Source of the DNA: JAACFF01 sp963701435
GTDB lineage: Bacteria > Chloroflexota > Anaerolineae > Promineifilales > Promineifilaceae
NCBI GenBank assembly: GCA_963701435.1
Contig: CAVPAL010000006.1
Coordinates: 434,001-498,000 of the forward strand
Direction: 5' to 3'
DNA: 64,000 nt
Shown here: positions 28,068 to 36,018 of the stretch, one piece after another
Layout: each line of letters opens with the position of its first letter
Position numbering within the stretch: the stretch's first letter is position 1
Notes under the pieces: generated by a model
The model's database searches: none
The model's input: the letters and a program-made list of their open reading frames with translations, nothing else
Told to the model about the DNA's origin: nothing
Translations under genes and position numbers: made by a program

Positions 28068-28919
28068 ATGGTCAAAGCAAAGGTTGCTCTGGTGATTGAT
28101 AGTACTGCATATTTACCCAAGGACCTGGTGGAAAAATATAACATTTATGTTATTCCCCTAATCGTCAATTGGGCAGGCGAAGGTTTATATGATGGCATTG
28201 ATATTACCCCTGCCGTTTTTTATGATCGACTGGGTAAAGCCAAAGAAATGCCCAGCACGTCACAACCATCGGCCGGTGAATTTCATGACTTATTTTCTAA
28301 AATTTCGGAAACGGCCGATAGCATTGTTTGTCTCACAATTTCCAGCGAGTTGAGCGGCACATATGCCTCTGCAAATGCCGCTCGTGATATGATGGAAGGT
28401 TTTCCGATTGAAATCGTTGATACCCGTTCAACCGTTATGGGGCTGGGCTTTATGGCGCTTGCCGCCGCACGCGCGATTGAGAACGGGGCTGATTACAAAG
28501 CTGCGGCGCAGGCTGCGCGGGATTTGATCCCCAAAATCCGCGTTATTTTTGTCGTGGACACATTGGAATTCCTTCATCGCGGCGGTCGTATCGGCGGCGC
28601 ACAGCGCTTATTAGGCTCGGTGCTTTCTATCAAACCTGTGCTTCAACTGGAAGACGGCCGTATCGAACCGATGAACAAAGTACGCACCAAACGTAAAGCC
28701 ATTCAATTTATGATTGATCAAGCTGTAACAGATCTGCAAGGTAAATCTGACGTCCACATCGCTATGTTGAACGCCGTAGCGCCGCAGGACGCGCAGCAAG
28801 CAGGTGAAGAATTACGCCAACGGCTAAACCCCGGTGAACTGGTCTATGCAGATCTCAGCCCGGTCATTGGAACGCATGTTGGACCAGGCGCAGTTGGCGT
28901 CGTCTATTACGCCGCTTAA
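28068..28919 (+). CDS. DegV family fatty-acid-binding protein
   Basis: The 283-residue protein has the family signatures VIDSTAYLP at the N-terminus, MPSTSQPSAGEF near residue 63, TISSELSGTY near 90 and VDTLEFLHRGGRIGG near 165, followed by PVLQLEDGRI. DegV/FakB-type proteins bind a fatty acid and present it to a FakA kinase. No fakA gene lies next to it, so the exact role is open. A clear AGAGGAGA ribosome-binding site precedes the ATG. Confidence 0.92.
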   Translation: MVKAKVALVIDSTAYLPKDLVEKYNIYVIPLIVNWAGEGLYDGIDITPAVFYDRLGKAKEMPSTSQPSAGEFHDLFSKISETADSIVCLTISSELSGTYASANAARDMMEGFPIEIVDTRSTVMGLGFMALAAARAIENGADYKAAAQAARDLIPKIRVIFVVDTLEFLHRGGRIGGAQRLLGSVLSIKPVLQLEDGRIEPMNKVRTKRKAIQFMIDQAVTDLQGKSDVHIAMLNAVAPQDAQQAGEELRQRLNPGELVYADLSPVIGTHVGPGAVGVVYYAA

Positions 28920-28975
28920 TTCCTGTTTAGCGACCAGCTATTTGTTTCAAACCTCCTAAATGTTGGATAGCAGTG

Positions 28976-30049
28976 ATGTTAAATAAAATCGCCCAGGTTG
29001 TGGCGCGCTACGAAGAAATCGAACGGCAGATGACTGACCCTCAGGTGCTGTCGGATCATGTCAAATTAACCGAACTGGCGCAGGAACGTTCCGACCTGCA
29101 ACCATTGGTGACAACCTACCGGCGCTATCTCAAAGTGCAGCAAGAGATAAAAGAAGCCAATGAACTCCAGGAAATTGAGGATGATCCGGAGATTCAAACA
29201 TTGGCAGCAGATGAAATCAACAAACTCAACCAGGAAACGGAAAAGCTGGAGAAACGCTTGCGTTCACTGCTTGTGCCCAAAGATCCACGCGATAAAAAAA
29301 ATGTCTATATCGAAATTCGCGCTGGAGCAGGCGGTGATGAAGCGGGAATTTTTGCCGGGGACTTGCTGCGCATGTACACGCGCTACGCCGAAAACCGCAA
29401 ATGGAAAACCCAGATCGTGGATGAAAGCACAACTGGCGTTGGCGGTTATAACAAAGTCATATTGCGAATCGTAGGCAGGGGGGCGTTCTCACGCTTTAAA
29501 TTTGAAAGCGGCGTCCATCGTGTACAGCGCGTGCCCATTACCGAATCCCAGGGACGCATCCACACCAGCACAGCGACGGTCGCCGTCATGCCGGAAGTGG
29601 AAGATGTAGAAATCACCCTGGATGAAAGAGACCTGGAAATCACAGCTGAGTTTTCTTCAGGGCCAGGCGGTCAGCATATGCAAAAAAATGCCACTGCCGC
29701 GCGCATTGTGCATAAACCGTCAGGCATTATGGTCAAAATTCAAACTGAACGCAGTCTGACGCAAAACAAACGTCTGGGCATGGCAATTATTCAGGCGCGC
29801 CTGCAGGAAATTGAAGAAGAAAAACAACATGCAGAACTGGCCGCCGACCGTAAAGCGCAGGTAGGCAGTGGGGACCGCAGTGAAAAGATTCGCACTTACA
29901 ATTATCCGCAAGGCCGTGTGACAGATCATCGTATCGGTTATTCAAATTATAATCTGCCGGTGGTTATGGATGGTGACATTGATCCTTTTATCGACGCACT
30001 TACAGTGGCGGATGAAGCCGAAAAACTGGCGGCTGTAGAAAGCGCCTGA
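28976..30049 (+). CDS. prfA: Peptide chain release factor 1
   Basis: The protein of about 357 residues ends translation at UAA and UAG. The GGQ loop is present in SSGPGGQHMQKNATAARIVH, where RF1 usually has GAGGQHVNKTDSAVR, so the loop context is somewhat divergent. The tripeptide recognition motif is PIT in RVQRVPITESQGRIH, matching the PxT of RF1 and not the SPF of RF2. The ATG at 28976 is preferred over the overlapping GTG at 28973. It is followed after 15 nt by a MaoC-like gene. Confidence 0.92.
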   Translation: MLNKIAQVVARYEEIERQMTDPQVLSDHVKLTELAQERSDLQPLVTTYRRYLKVQQEIKEANELQEIEDDPEIQTLAADEINKLNQETEKLEKRLRSLLVPKDPRDKKNVYIEIRAGAGGDEAGIFAGDLLRMYTRYAENRKWKTQIVDESTTGVGGYNKVILRIVGRGAFSRFKFESGVHRVQRVPITESQGRIHTSTATVAVMPEVEDVEITLDERDLEITAEFSSGPGGQHMQKNATAARIVHKPSGIMVKIQTERSLTQNKRLGMAIIQARLQEIEEEKQHAELAADRKAQVGSGDRSEKIRTYNYPQGRVTDHRIGYSNYNLPVVMDGDIDPFIDALTVADEAEKLAAVESA

Positions 30050-30064
30050 TAATAGGAGATCTTG

Positions 30065-30529
30065 ATGACGGAGTTGAGTTACCAACCACGGGGTTATTAT
30101 TTTGAAGATTTTGTCGTAGGTCAGAAGTACATGACAGTCGGACGAACGGTGACAGAAACAGATATTGTGCAGTTTGCCGGTTTATCAGGTGACTACAACC
30201 AGATTCATACAGACACAGAGTATGCAGCTAAAGATACTTTTGGCCAACGCGTAGCGCATGGAATGTTGATACACTCGATTGCAACCGGTCTGGCCGTGCA
30301 ATCGGGCATCATCGAAGGCACTGTCCTGGCATTCCGCGAGTTGACGTGTAAATTCAGCCTGCCGGTTTATATTGGGGATACGATTAATGTGCAGATTGAA
30401 ATTACCGAGAAAAAAGAGCTGCCGCGTCTGGGAGGCGGCAATGTGGTGATGAAGTATGCAGTTCTCAATCAACACGGCAAGGCAGTACAGCGTGGCAATT
30501 GGGTCATGCTGGTAAAGTTAAAAACGTAG
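30065..30529 (+). CDS. MaoC-like hot-dog dehydratase
   Basis: The 154-residue protein has a single hot-dog fold with the (R)-enoyl-CoA hydratase motif GDYNQIHTD (catalytic Asp and His) and FGQRVAHGML. It would hydrate trans-2-enoyl-CoA or dehydrate the reverse. TAGGAGA precedes the ATG at 30065. It follows prfA closely, which may be only shared transcription. Confidence 0.88.
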   Translation: MTELSYQPRGYYFEDFVVGQKYMTVGRTVTETDIVQFAGLSGDYNQIHTDTEYAAKDTFGQRVAHGMLIHSIATGLAVQSGIIEGTVLAFRELTCKFSLPVYIGDTINVQIEITEKKELPRLGGGNVVMKYAVLNQHGKAVQRGNWVMLVKLKT

Positions 30530-30607
30530 GGTGTTCGCAGGGTATTCATTATAAATTCCACCTGAGCTGTTGGGAACTATTTAACGGCGGCAGGCGTCAC
30601 ATACCAC

Positions 30608-33600
30608 ATGAGCGATAAGAACGATCCGCAGAAACCTGCAAACGAAAATCAAGAACCTGAACGCCGGCAACGGCCGTCTCCACCACCGCCATCTAACGAA
30701 GAAAAAACCGAAACCATTTCGTTACTGGATTTAATGCGGGAGGTCAATGATGAGCCGGCTTCCCTGCCTGACTCAGCCACAGACGAAGGTACAATTACTC
30801 TGCCCCCTATCGTGCCGCCGCCCGCACGCGATGATTCGGAAAACACCGCCACATTAACAGGCGTACCAATTTCACCCCAGGCGCAGCCAAAAGAATCCAC
30901 CCCGCCGCCTCTGATCACCCAACCGGCTCCGCCGCCGCGCCAACGCCCCCCTGTACATGATCAGGATGCAACCGAAGTGCAGCCGCGTGTGGCCTTTCCC
31001 GGTCAACAGCGTGAATCAACGACTAGACGCCAACCAGAAGCGGCCGTTGCCGCCGCCGCAGCCCAAACGATTCCCCGCAGGAGTCCGGTTCGCGAGTCAC
31101 AACAGCCCCGGGAAACGGCCGTTCCTGCCGCAGGATCAGTTTCTGCCCCGCCATCCCACCGTAACTGGAGCGGTTGTATCGTCAACATATTGATTTTCAC
31201 CATAATTGCGGCCGTTGTAGGTGTTGCTCTGGTGATAGGCGGCGCGGCTATTGGCTACAGCGCGATTGCGCGTACGCTGCCCCCACCCAGCGAATTACAA
31301 ACACGGGCCAGCAACTTTGAAACCGTGCGCATTTACGATCGCAACGGCAATTTACTCTATGCTCAGGCTGATCCCAATACCGGTAATCGCATTTTCGTTC
31401 CTTTGTCACAAATTTCACCTCATTTAGTTAATGCAACCATAGCAACGGAGGATGCTCGGTTTTATGAAAATCCGGGATTTGACATTCTGGGGATCAGCCG
31501 GGCCGTCTTGCAAGCTGCGCAGGAGGGTGAGTTTGTATCCGGAGCCAGCACGATTACACAGCAGTTAGTGCGCGCCGTGCTGCTGGAAGAAGATGAACGC
31601 GCCGAACGCACATTCCGCCGTAAAGTACGCGAGATCATCCTCGCCGCCGAAATATCCCGTACCTACGAAAAAGACGAAATCCTGCAGCTATATCTCAACG
31701 AAATATATTACGGCAACCTGGCGTATGGCATCGAAGCTGCCGCCCAAACCTATTTCAATAAACCTGCATCTGAACTTACCCTGACCGAAGCAACGTTGTT
31801 AGCCGGGCTGCCACAGGCGCCTGCCTTGTGGGATCCATACACTGCGCCCGAAAAAGCGCTTGGCCGCCAGAGTGAAGTATTGAGCCTCATGGTTGCGGAA
31901 GGGTTTATCACAGTAGCCGAAGCACGCGCAGCTCAAGATGAGGCGCGTGAATTAATTCAAAACATGACGCCGCCCGCCGTAACTATTGAACATCCCCATT
32001 TCTCGCTCACAGTTTTGCAGCAGGCTGAAGACATTTTAGGGGCGCAGTCCATTTATCGCGGCGGATTACGCATTTACACAACGCTGGATTCGGCCACGCA
32101 AAATCTGGCCGAGCAAACAATCGCCAGTAACCAAACGAATATTAATGCCGCCGGCGCAAATAATGCCGCTATGGTGGTTTTGCAGCCAAATACAGGCGAG
32201 ATTTTAGCCCTGGTCGGCAGCGTGGATTTTGATGATGAATCGATTAGCGGGCAGGTAAATATGGCTCTGGCCCCACGCCAGCCCGGTTCCACAATCAAAC
32301 CGTTGGTCTACCTTGCGGCAATGGAAAAAGGTTGGACGCCCTCAACATTGATTTGGGATGTGCCCACCCAGTTCCCAAATGGCGGCAACCCACCCTATGA
32401 GCCAAAGAATTACGACGATCAATTCCACGGCCCGCTGCGGTTACGGCCGTCTCTGGGTAACTCCTACAATATTCCGGCCGTCAAAGCGCTGGAATATGTC
32501 GGCGTATGCAATTTTGTCAACAATGTCCAAAAGCTGGGTCTGATTAGTCTGCAAGATCAAGGCTGCGCCGAAACGGGCCAGCCGCGTAATTACGGACTTT
32601 CATTGGCCTTAGGCGGCGGCGAAATTTCTGCGTTGGAAATGGCCGGCGCGTTCGGGACGCTCGCAAATCAAGGCCGTTTTATGGCGCCATACGCCATCAG
32701 CCAGATTGAAAATAGCCAGGGCGAAATATTGTTTGAACACGTTGCGCCTGATCCAACCGTTTCACAGGTGGTGCGGCCAGAACACGCCTTTTTGATGAGT
32801 GATATCCTGTCCGACAACAACGCCCGCCAGTCCGAGTTTGGCCCCAATAGTGCGCTTGTTGTTCAAGGCCAGAACGTCGCCGCCAAAACCGGTACCTCCG
32901 GCGCCAGCCGCTTTGACGTGCGTGATGCCTGGACCATTGGTTATTCGCCTGAAGTGGTAACGGCCGTTTGGGTAGGCAATACCGATAATCAGCCCATCGG
33001 CGAAGGGCAATCCGGCACACAGGTTGCAGCGCCAATTTGGAACGCTTTCATGAGCCAATATCTCACAGGACGGCAGCCGCTTGAGTTTGTACGGCCGCCA
33101 GGTATTGTTGAGCAAACAATTTGTGCGGATTCAGGTACAGCACCGGGCGAAAATTGTCGCAGCCAAATTACAGAAAAATTCGCCGGAGACCAACTTCCGC
33201 TTGACAACAGCTATGATTTTATTCGCCGGCAGGCAGTTGATTTATGGACTAACCTGCGCGCCAACAACTTTTGTTCTGAAACTATCTATGACGCCAATTT
33301 TTTCACGCTGCTTGTTTCCGGTAATGAGGATGTACAGGCCAGAGAAAAACAAGGCGCGCGTGGCTGGATTGAAAACACAGGCGCCGGGCAAAACTGGGCC
33401 AACCAGCGTGAAATTAGTCTGCCTTTGCAACTGCCGCCCGAACAGCAGTGTGATGAGAACACCCCGCGTCCCGAGGCGCGTATCACCCAGCCAACAAATG
33501 GCGATGACATTACCGGCAGCGTGCCTTTTTTGGGCATAGCCAAAGCGCCCAACTTTAGCGGATATCAGTTGGAGTTTGGAATTGGTCAAGATCCACAGGG

Positions 33601-33997
33601 CTGGGCAATCATTGAAGGACGCAAGGGCGCGCCGGTTGACAATGGCGGCTTATTGGCAAACTGGGACACCAATCTAACAAATCATTCCGGGCTTGTTACG
33701 GTTAGAGTCATTGTTTTTGGTCCTGACAACCCCTACACGCCGGAATCCGATCCGGTCACGCGCGAGGGACGCGTATTCTTGAACCTGTTGGCGCCCACGC
33801 CTACCCCCACACCAACGGCAACAATGACGCCAACGCCCACCCAAACGCCCGAACCAACAAGCACACCGACCATGACCGCCACGCCGGGTCTTCCCACTGC
33901 AACGCCAACGTTTGAGTTTATTATTCCGACATTGACGCCGACGCCGGACCGGGGAGAATTACCCACAGAAACGCCAACGCCGCAAAGATACCCATAG
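30608..33997 (+). CDS. Class A penicillin-binding protein (bifunctional peptidoglycan synthase)
   Basis: The 1129-residue protein has a long Pro/Gln-rich cytoplasmic head (residues 1-190) and one membrane helix (about 193-218). A GT51 glycosyltransferase follows, with EDARFYENPGFD and GASTITQQLVR. The transpeptidase has STIK as the nucleophile motif, SYN in GNSYNIPA and KTGTSG. After a beta-rich segment, the C-terminus is a Thr/Pro repeat tail typical of wall-spanning linkers. It polymerises and crosslinks peptidoglycan outside the membrane. The length exceeds the usual 700-850 residues because of the head and tail. Confidence 0.93.
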   Translation: MSDKNDPQKPANENQEPERRQRPSPPPPSNEEKTETISLLDLMREVNDEPASLPDSATDEGTITLPPIVPPPARDDSENTATLTGVPISPQAQPKESTPPPLITQPAPPPRQRPPVHDQDATEVQPRVAFPGQQRESTTRRQPEAAVAAAAAQTIPRRSPVRESQQPRETAVPAAGSVSAPPSHRNWSGCIVNILIFTIIAAVVGVALVIGGAAIGYSAIARTLPPPSELQTRASNFETVRIYDRNGNLLYAQADPNTGNRIFVPLSQISPHLVNATIATEDARFYENPGFDILGISRAVLQAAQEGEFVSGASTITQQLVRAVLLEEDERAERTFRRKVREIILAAEISRTYEKDEILQLYLNEIYYGNLAYGIEAAAQTYFNKPASELTLTEATLLAGLPQAPALWDPYTAPEKALGRQSEVLSLMVAEGFITVAEARAAQDEARELIQNMTPPAVTIEHPHFSLTVLQQAEDILGAQSIYRGGLRIYTTLDSATQNLAEQTIASNQTNINAAGANNAAMVVLQPNTGEILALVGSVDFDDESISGQVNMALAPRQPGSTIKPLVYLAAMEKGWTPSTLIWDVPTQFPNGGNPPYEPKNYDDQFHGPLRLRPSLGNSYNIPAVKALEYVGVCNFVNNVQKLGLISLQDQGCAETGQPRNYGLSLALGGGEISALEMAGAFGTLANQGRFMAPYAISQIENSQGEILFEHVAPDPTVSQVVRPEHAFLMSDILSDNNARQSEFGPNSALVVQGQNVAAKTGTSGASRFDVRDAWTIGYSPEVVTAVWVGNTDNQPIGEGQSGTQVAAPIWNAFMSQYLTGRQPLEFVRPPGIVEQTICADSGTAPGENCRSQITEKFAGDQLPLDNSYDFIRRQAVDLWTNLRANNFCSETIYDANFFTLLVSGNEDVQAREKQGARGWIENTGAGQNWANQREISLPLQLPPEQQCDENTPRPEARITQPTNGDDITGSVPFLGIAKAPNFSGYQLEFGIGQDPQGWAIIEGRKGAPVDNGGLLANWDTNLTNHSGLVTVRVIVFGPDNPYTPESDPVTREGRVFLNLLAPTPTPTPTATMTPTPTQTPEPTSTPTMTATPGLPTATPTFEFIIPTLTPTPDRGELPTETPTPQRYP

Positions 33998-34288
33998 TAT
34001 TCGATTGCATATTGTAGTACCAAAGTACTATTCTTCTCCTCGTTTTTATAACATGGCTTGTGCTAGAATGAAAGTGGAATCTGCACATAACAACGCAAAA
34101 CACATCACCTGTAGTACCAAAATTTTATAATAGGTTTTTGGAAAGTCGGTAGCGTTACCAAGGTTACGCCATTATTTCTTGTTACGTACTGCGTATTCAG
34201 ATAGATTACATGGAATAGGCAATATGGGATATGTATGCGGCGAAAGACTATGAACGCTGTCGAAAGTCAAGGAAGGCTTGGAGGATAT
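33998..34288 (+). promoter_or_regulatory. Upstream region of the ComX-like peptide gene
   Basis: About 290 bp without a longer gene. It holds two copies of GTAGTACCAAA (near 34015 and 34113) and an imperfect palindrome GGTAGCGTTACC near 34149, which are candidate regulator sites. GGAGG at 34280-34284 is the ribosome-binding site of the peptide gene. Promoter elements cannot be fixed by eye. Confidence 0.4.
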
Positions 34289-34447
34289 ATGCAAAAAGTC
34301 AATATTGAAATATTTAACCAATTGTTGAACAGCGAAAAAGGTGAAAGTGGTTTGCTGGCTGTTCTACGCAGTTTGACCCAGTTTGAAGAAGAAAAACTGG
34401 ATGATCTGGACCAACCCATGGGCACATGGGGTGGTTGGTCGGCCTAA
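34289..34447 (+). CDS. Putative ComX-like pheromone precursor peptide (52 aa)
   Basis: The small gene encodes a 52-residue peptide that begins MQKVNIEIFNQLLN, has an acidic middle (EEEKLDDLDQP) and ends in MGTWGGWSA. GGAGG sits 4 nt before the ATG and a rho-independent terminator follows, so it looks like a real short transcript. The next gene is an isoprenyl transferase and the one after it a membrane sensor kinase. In Bacillus, ComX is a ~55-residue precursor whose Trp close to the C-terminus is isoprenylated by ComQ and sensed by ComP. The two Trp residues at positions 47 and 50 fit that logic. No sequence match to ComX can be claimed; the assignment rests on size, Trp position and neighbours. 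Confidence 0.6.
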   Translation: MQKVNIEIFNQLLNSEKGESGLLAVLRSLTQFEEEKLDDLDQPMGTWGGWSA

Positions 34448-34481
34448 ATATCTAAGTAACCGCCCAAAATAATTTGTGCTT

Positions 34482-34514
34482 AGAAGTTCAACTTCTCGGA
34501 AAAGTTGAACTTCT
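34482..34514 (+). repeat. 13-bp perfect inverted repeat in the peptide gene 3' region
   Basis: Arms AGAAGTTCAACTT (34482-34494) and AAGTTGAACTTCT (34502-34514) flank a 7-nt loop. It has no T-run, so it is more likely an RNA-stabilising hairpin or a regulator site than a terminator. Confidence 0.7.
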
Positions 34515-34567
34515 GAAACGGAGTAATACTTGGACAGTTACTGAGCAAATTTCGCACTGCAATGAAG

Positions 34568-34594
34568 GCGTGTGGTAAAACCACACGCTTTTTT
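34568..34594 (+). terminator. Rho-independent terminator or attenuator after the peptide gene
   Basis: GCGTGTGG-TAAAA-CCACACGC forms an 8-bp stem followed by six T. It lies between the peptide gene and the isoprenyl transferase gene, so partial read-through would give much more peptide than enzyme. Confidence 0.85.
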
Positions 34595-34613
34595 CTTTAG
34601 GCAGGTTGATTTG

Positions 34614-35594
34614 ATGTTAATCTACGCGAAAAAATCCAGTTGCGCATTAAAGCTTTGCCGGAAACGGCTGTTCTGGCCAGATATGGTGACCGTATTTGGT
34701 CGCACCGGCGATGTACCCCATCCAGATTGGGAAATACCTGTGTTAGTATGCCGCGCAGCAGGCGGCAATGAAGCTGCGGCTTTGCCCGGGGCAGCAATCA
34801 TCGCCTGTTTGCAAATCAGCATTATGTTGGTTGATGATATGCTGGATGAAGACCCGCGCGGGGAGCATCTGCGGCGCGGCAATGGCCCTACGGCAAATCT
34901 GGCCCAAGCCTTTCAGGCGGCGGCCTTCCGGTTGGCTGCGTCCGGGCCTTTGTCATCTACTCAACAGACTGCGATGACAGCCTGTTTGGCCAAAGCCGCC
35001 CTGGCGACGGCGGTTGGCCAGCATCTGGATGTACAAAATTTGCAGGGTGAAGAAAATTATTGGCGCGTTGTGGCCGCCAAAAGCACGCCCTTTTACGGCG
35101 CAGCCTACCAGTTAGGCGGAATTTTAGCCGGCGCGGAATCGGCCGTTAGCGACAGCCTCTATCAATTAGGCGTCCTGGTCGGCGAAATTATTCAGATTGA
35201 AGATGATTTAAACGACGCCATGCAAAAACCGGCAAACGCAGATTGGCGGCAGGGGCGCAATAATCTTTTAATTCTTTACGCGAGTACGGCCGAATACCCG
35301 GAACGTAAACGCTTTTTAGCGCTTCGATCGCAGGCGGCAGATACACAAAAATTGAAAGAAGCCCAGCAACTGCTTATTTCCAGCGGCGCCGTAAGTTATG
35401 CCGCCTTCCATTTGCTGCAACGCTATCAGGCGGCGCAGGATCTGCTGTGCACCATTCCACTGCCACACCCAGAAATCTTGCAGCAGGTTCTGGATGGTTT
35501 TGCGGAAGGCTCATTGATTCCGCTGCTGCGAGCCGGCGGCGTTCCAGTTCAAAATGATATTTTACGCAGCCCCATTAGCTTAGTTTACCTGTGA
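34614..35594 (+). CDS. ComQ-like trans-isoprenyl diphosphate synthase/transferase
   Basis: The ~326-residue all-helical protein has both aspartate-rich motifs of trans-prenyl synthases: DDMLDED near residue 70 (followed by RRGNGPT) and EDDLND near residue 200. In polyprenyl synthases these bind allylic diphosphate through Mg. ComQ belongs to this fold and transfers farnesyl or geranyl to the ComX tryptophan. Placement between a Trp-ending peptide gene and a ComP-like kinase favours that role, although a housekeeping polyprenyl synthase is the alternative. The first part of the protein (MLIYAKKSSCALK) is unusual. The ATG at 34614 was chosen because upstream codons lie inside the terminator; its ribosome-binding site is weak. 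Confidence 0.75.
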   Translation: MLIYAKKSSCALKLCRKRLFWPDMVTVFGRTGDVPHPDWEIPVLVCRAAGGNEAAALPGAAIIACLQISIMLVDDMLDEDPRGEHLRRGNGPTANLAQAFQAAAFRLAASGPLSSTQQTAMTACLAKAALATAVGQHLDVQNLQGEENYWRVVAAKSTPFYGAAYQLGGILAGAESAVSDSLYQLGVLVGEIIQIEDDLNDAMQKPANADWRQGRNNLLILYASTAEYPERKRFLALRSQAADTQKLKEAQQLLISSGAVSYAAFHLLQRYQAAQDLLCTIPLPHPEILQQVLDGFAEGSLIPLLRAGGVPVQNDILRSPISLVYL

Positions 35595-35635
35595 ACGCAA
35601 AGAACGGATCCAATAAATTTTTTGTTTTCATATAC

Positions 35636-35747
35636 TGGAGTCTGGCGAATTCAAGACCTGTCAGATTCTACCTCGAGTGGAATGTGAACAAATTAATCAC
35701 AAAACCTGACAGGTCTCCTCCGGTAAAATAAAAAACGCCAGTGTCCA
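35636..35747. repeat. Structured intergenic repeat with AGACCTGTCAG stem (pseudoknot-type family, divergent copy)
   Basis: AGACCTGTCAG and CTGACAGGTCT form an 11-bp stem, enclosed by an imperfect outer pair CTGGAGTCTGGCG/CGCCAGTGTCCAG. Copies of the inner motif lie at 42238 and 42871. The rest of the 424-bp gap before the kinase gene is AT-rich. It includes a degenerate segment near 35840-35950 (AAACCGCAG, GGATTGGCAAAAA, TTTCTGCCAACCCC) that resembles half of the 117-bp repeat. Confidence 0.6.
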
Positions 35748-36018
35748 GGCATATAATTCACTAGTAATTCAACCTAAAATTTACTGCTTTTTTGATCTCG
35801 CTTAATAAAACAGTTAAAACAGATAAGACATATGTTAAATAAACCGCAGAAAATCCCAATAAATTTGATACAATGAAAGCAGCGCTTTACCTGGAGGGAT
35901 TGGCAAAAATTTCCCAAATCGTTTTTTGATTACTTTCTGCCAACCCCAAAAAATCACATACTTATTCCCATAAGGGAATTTATTTCCGGTAAATACTCTA
36001 TCGACCTGTGGCAACCAC

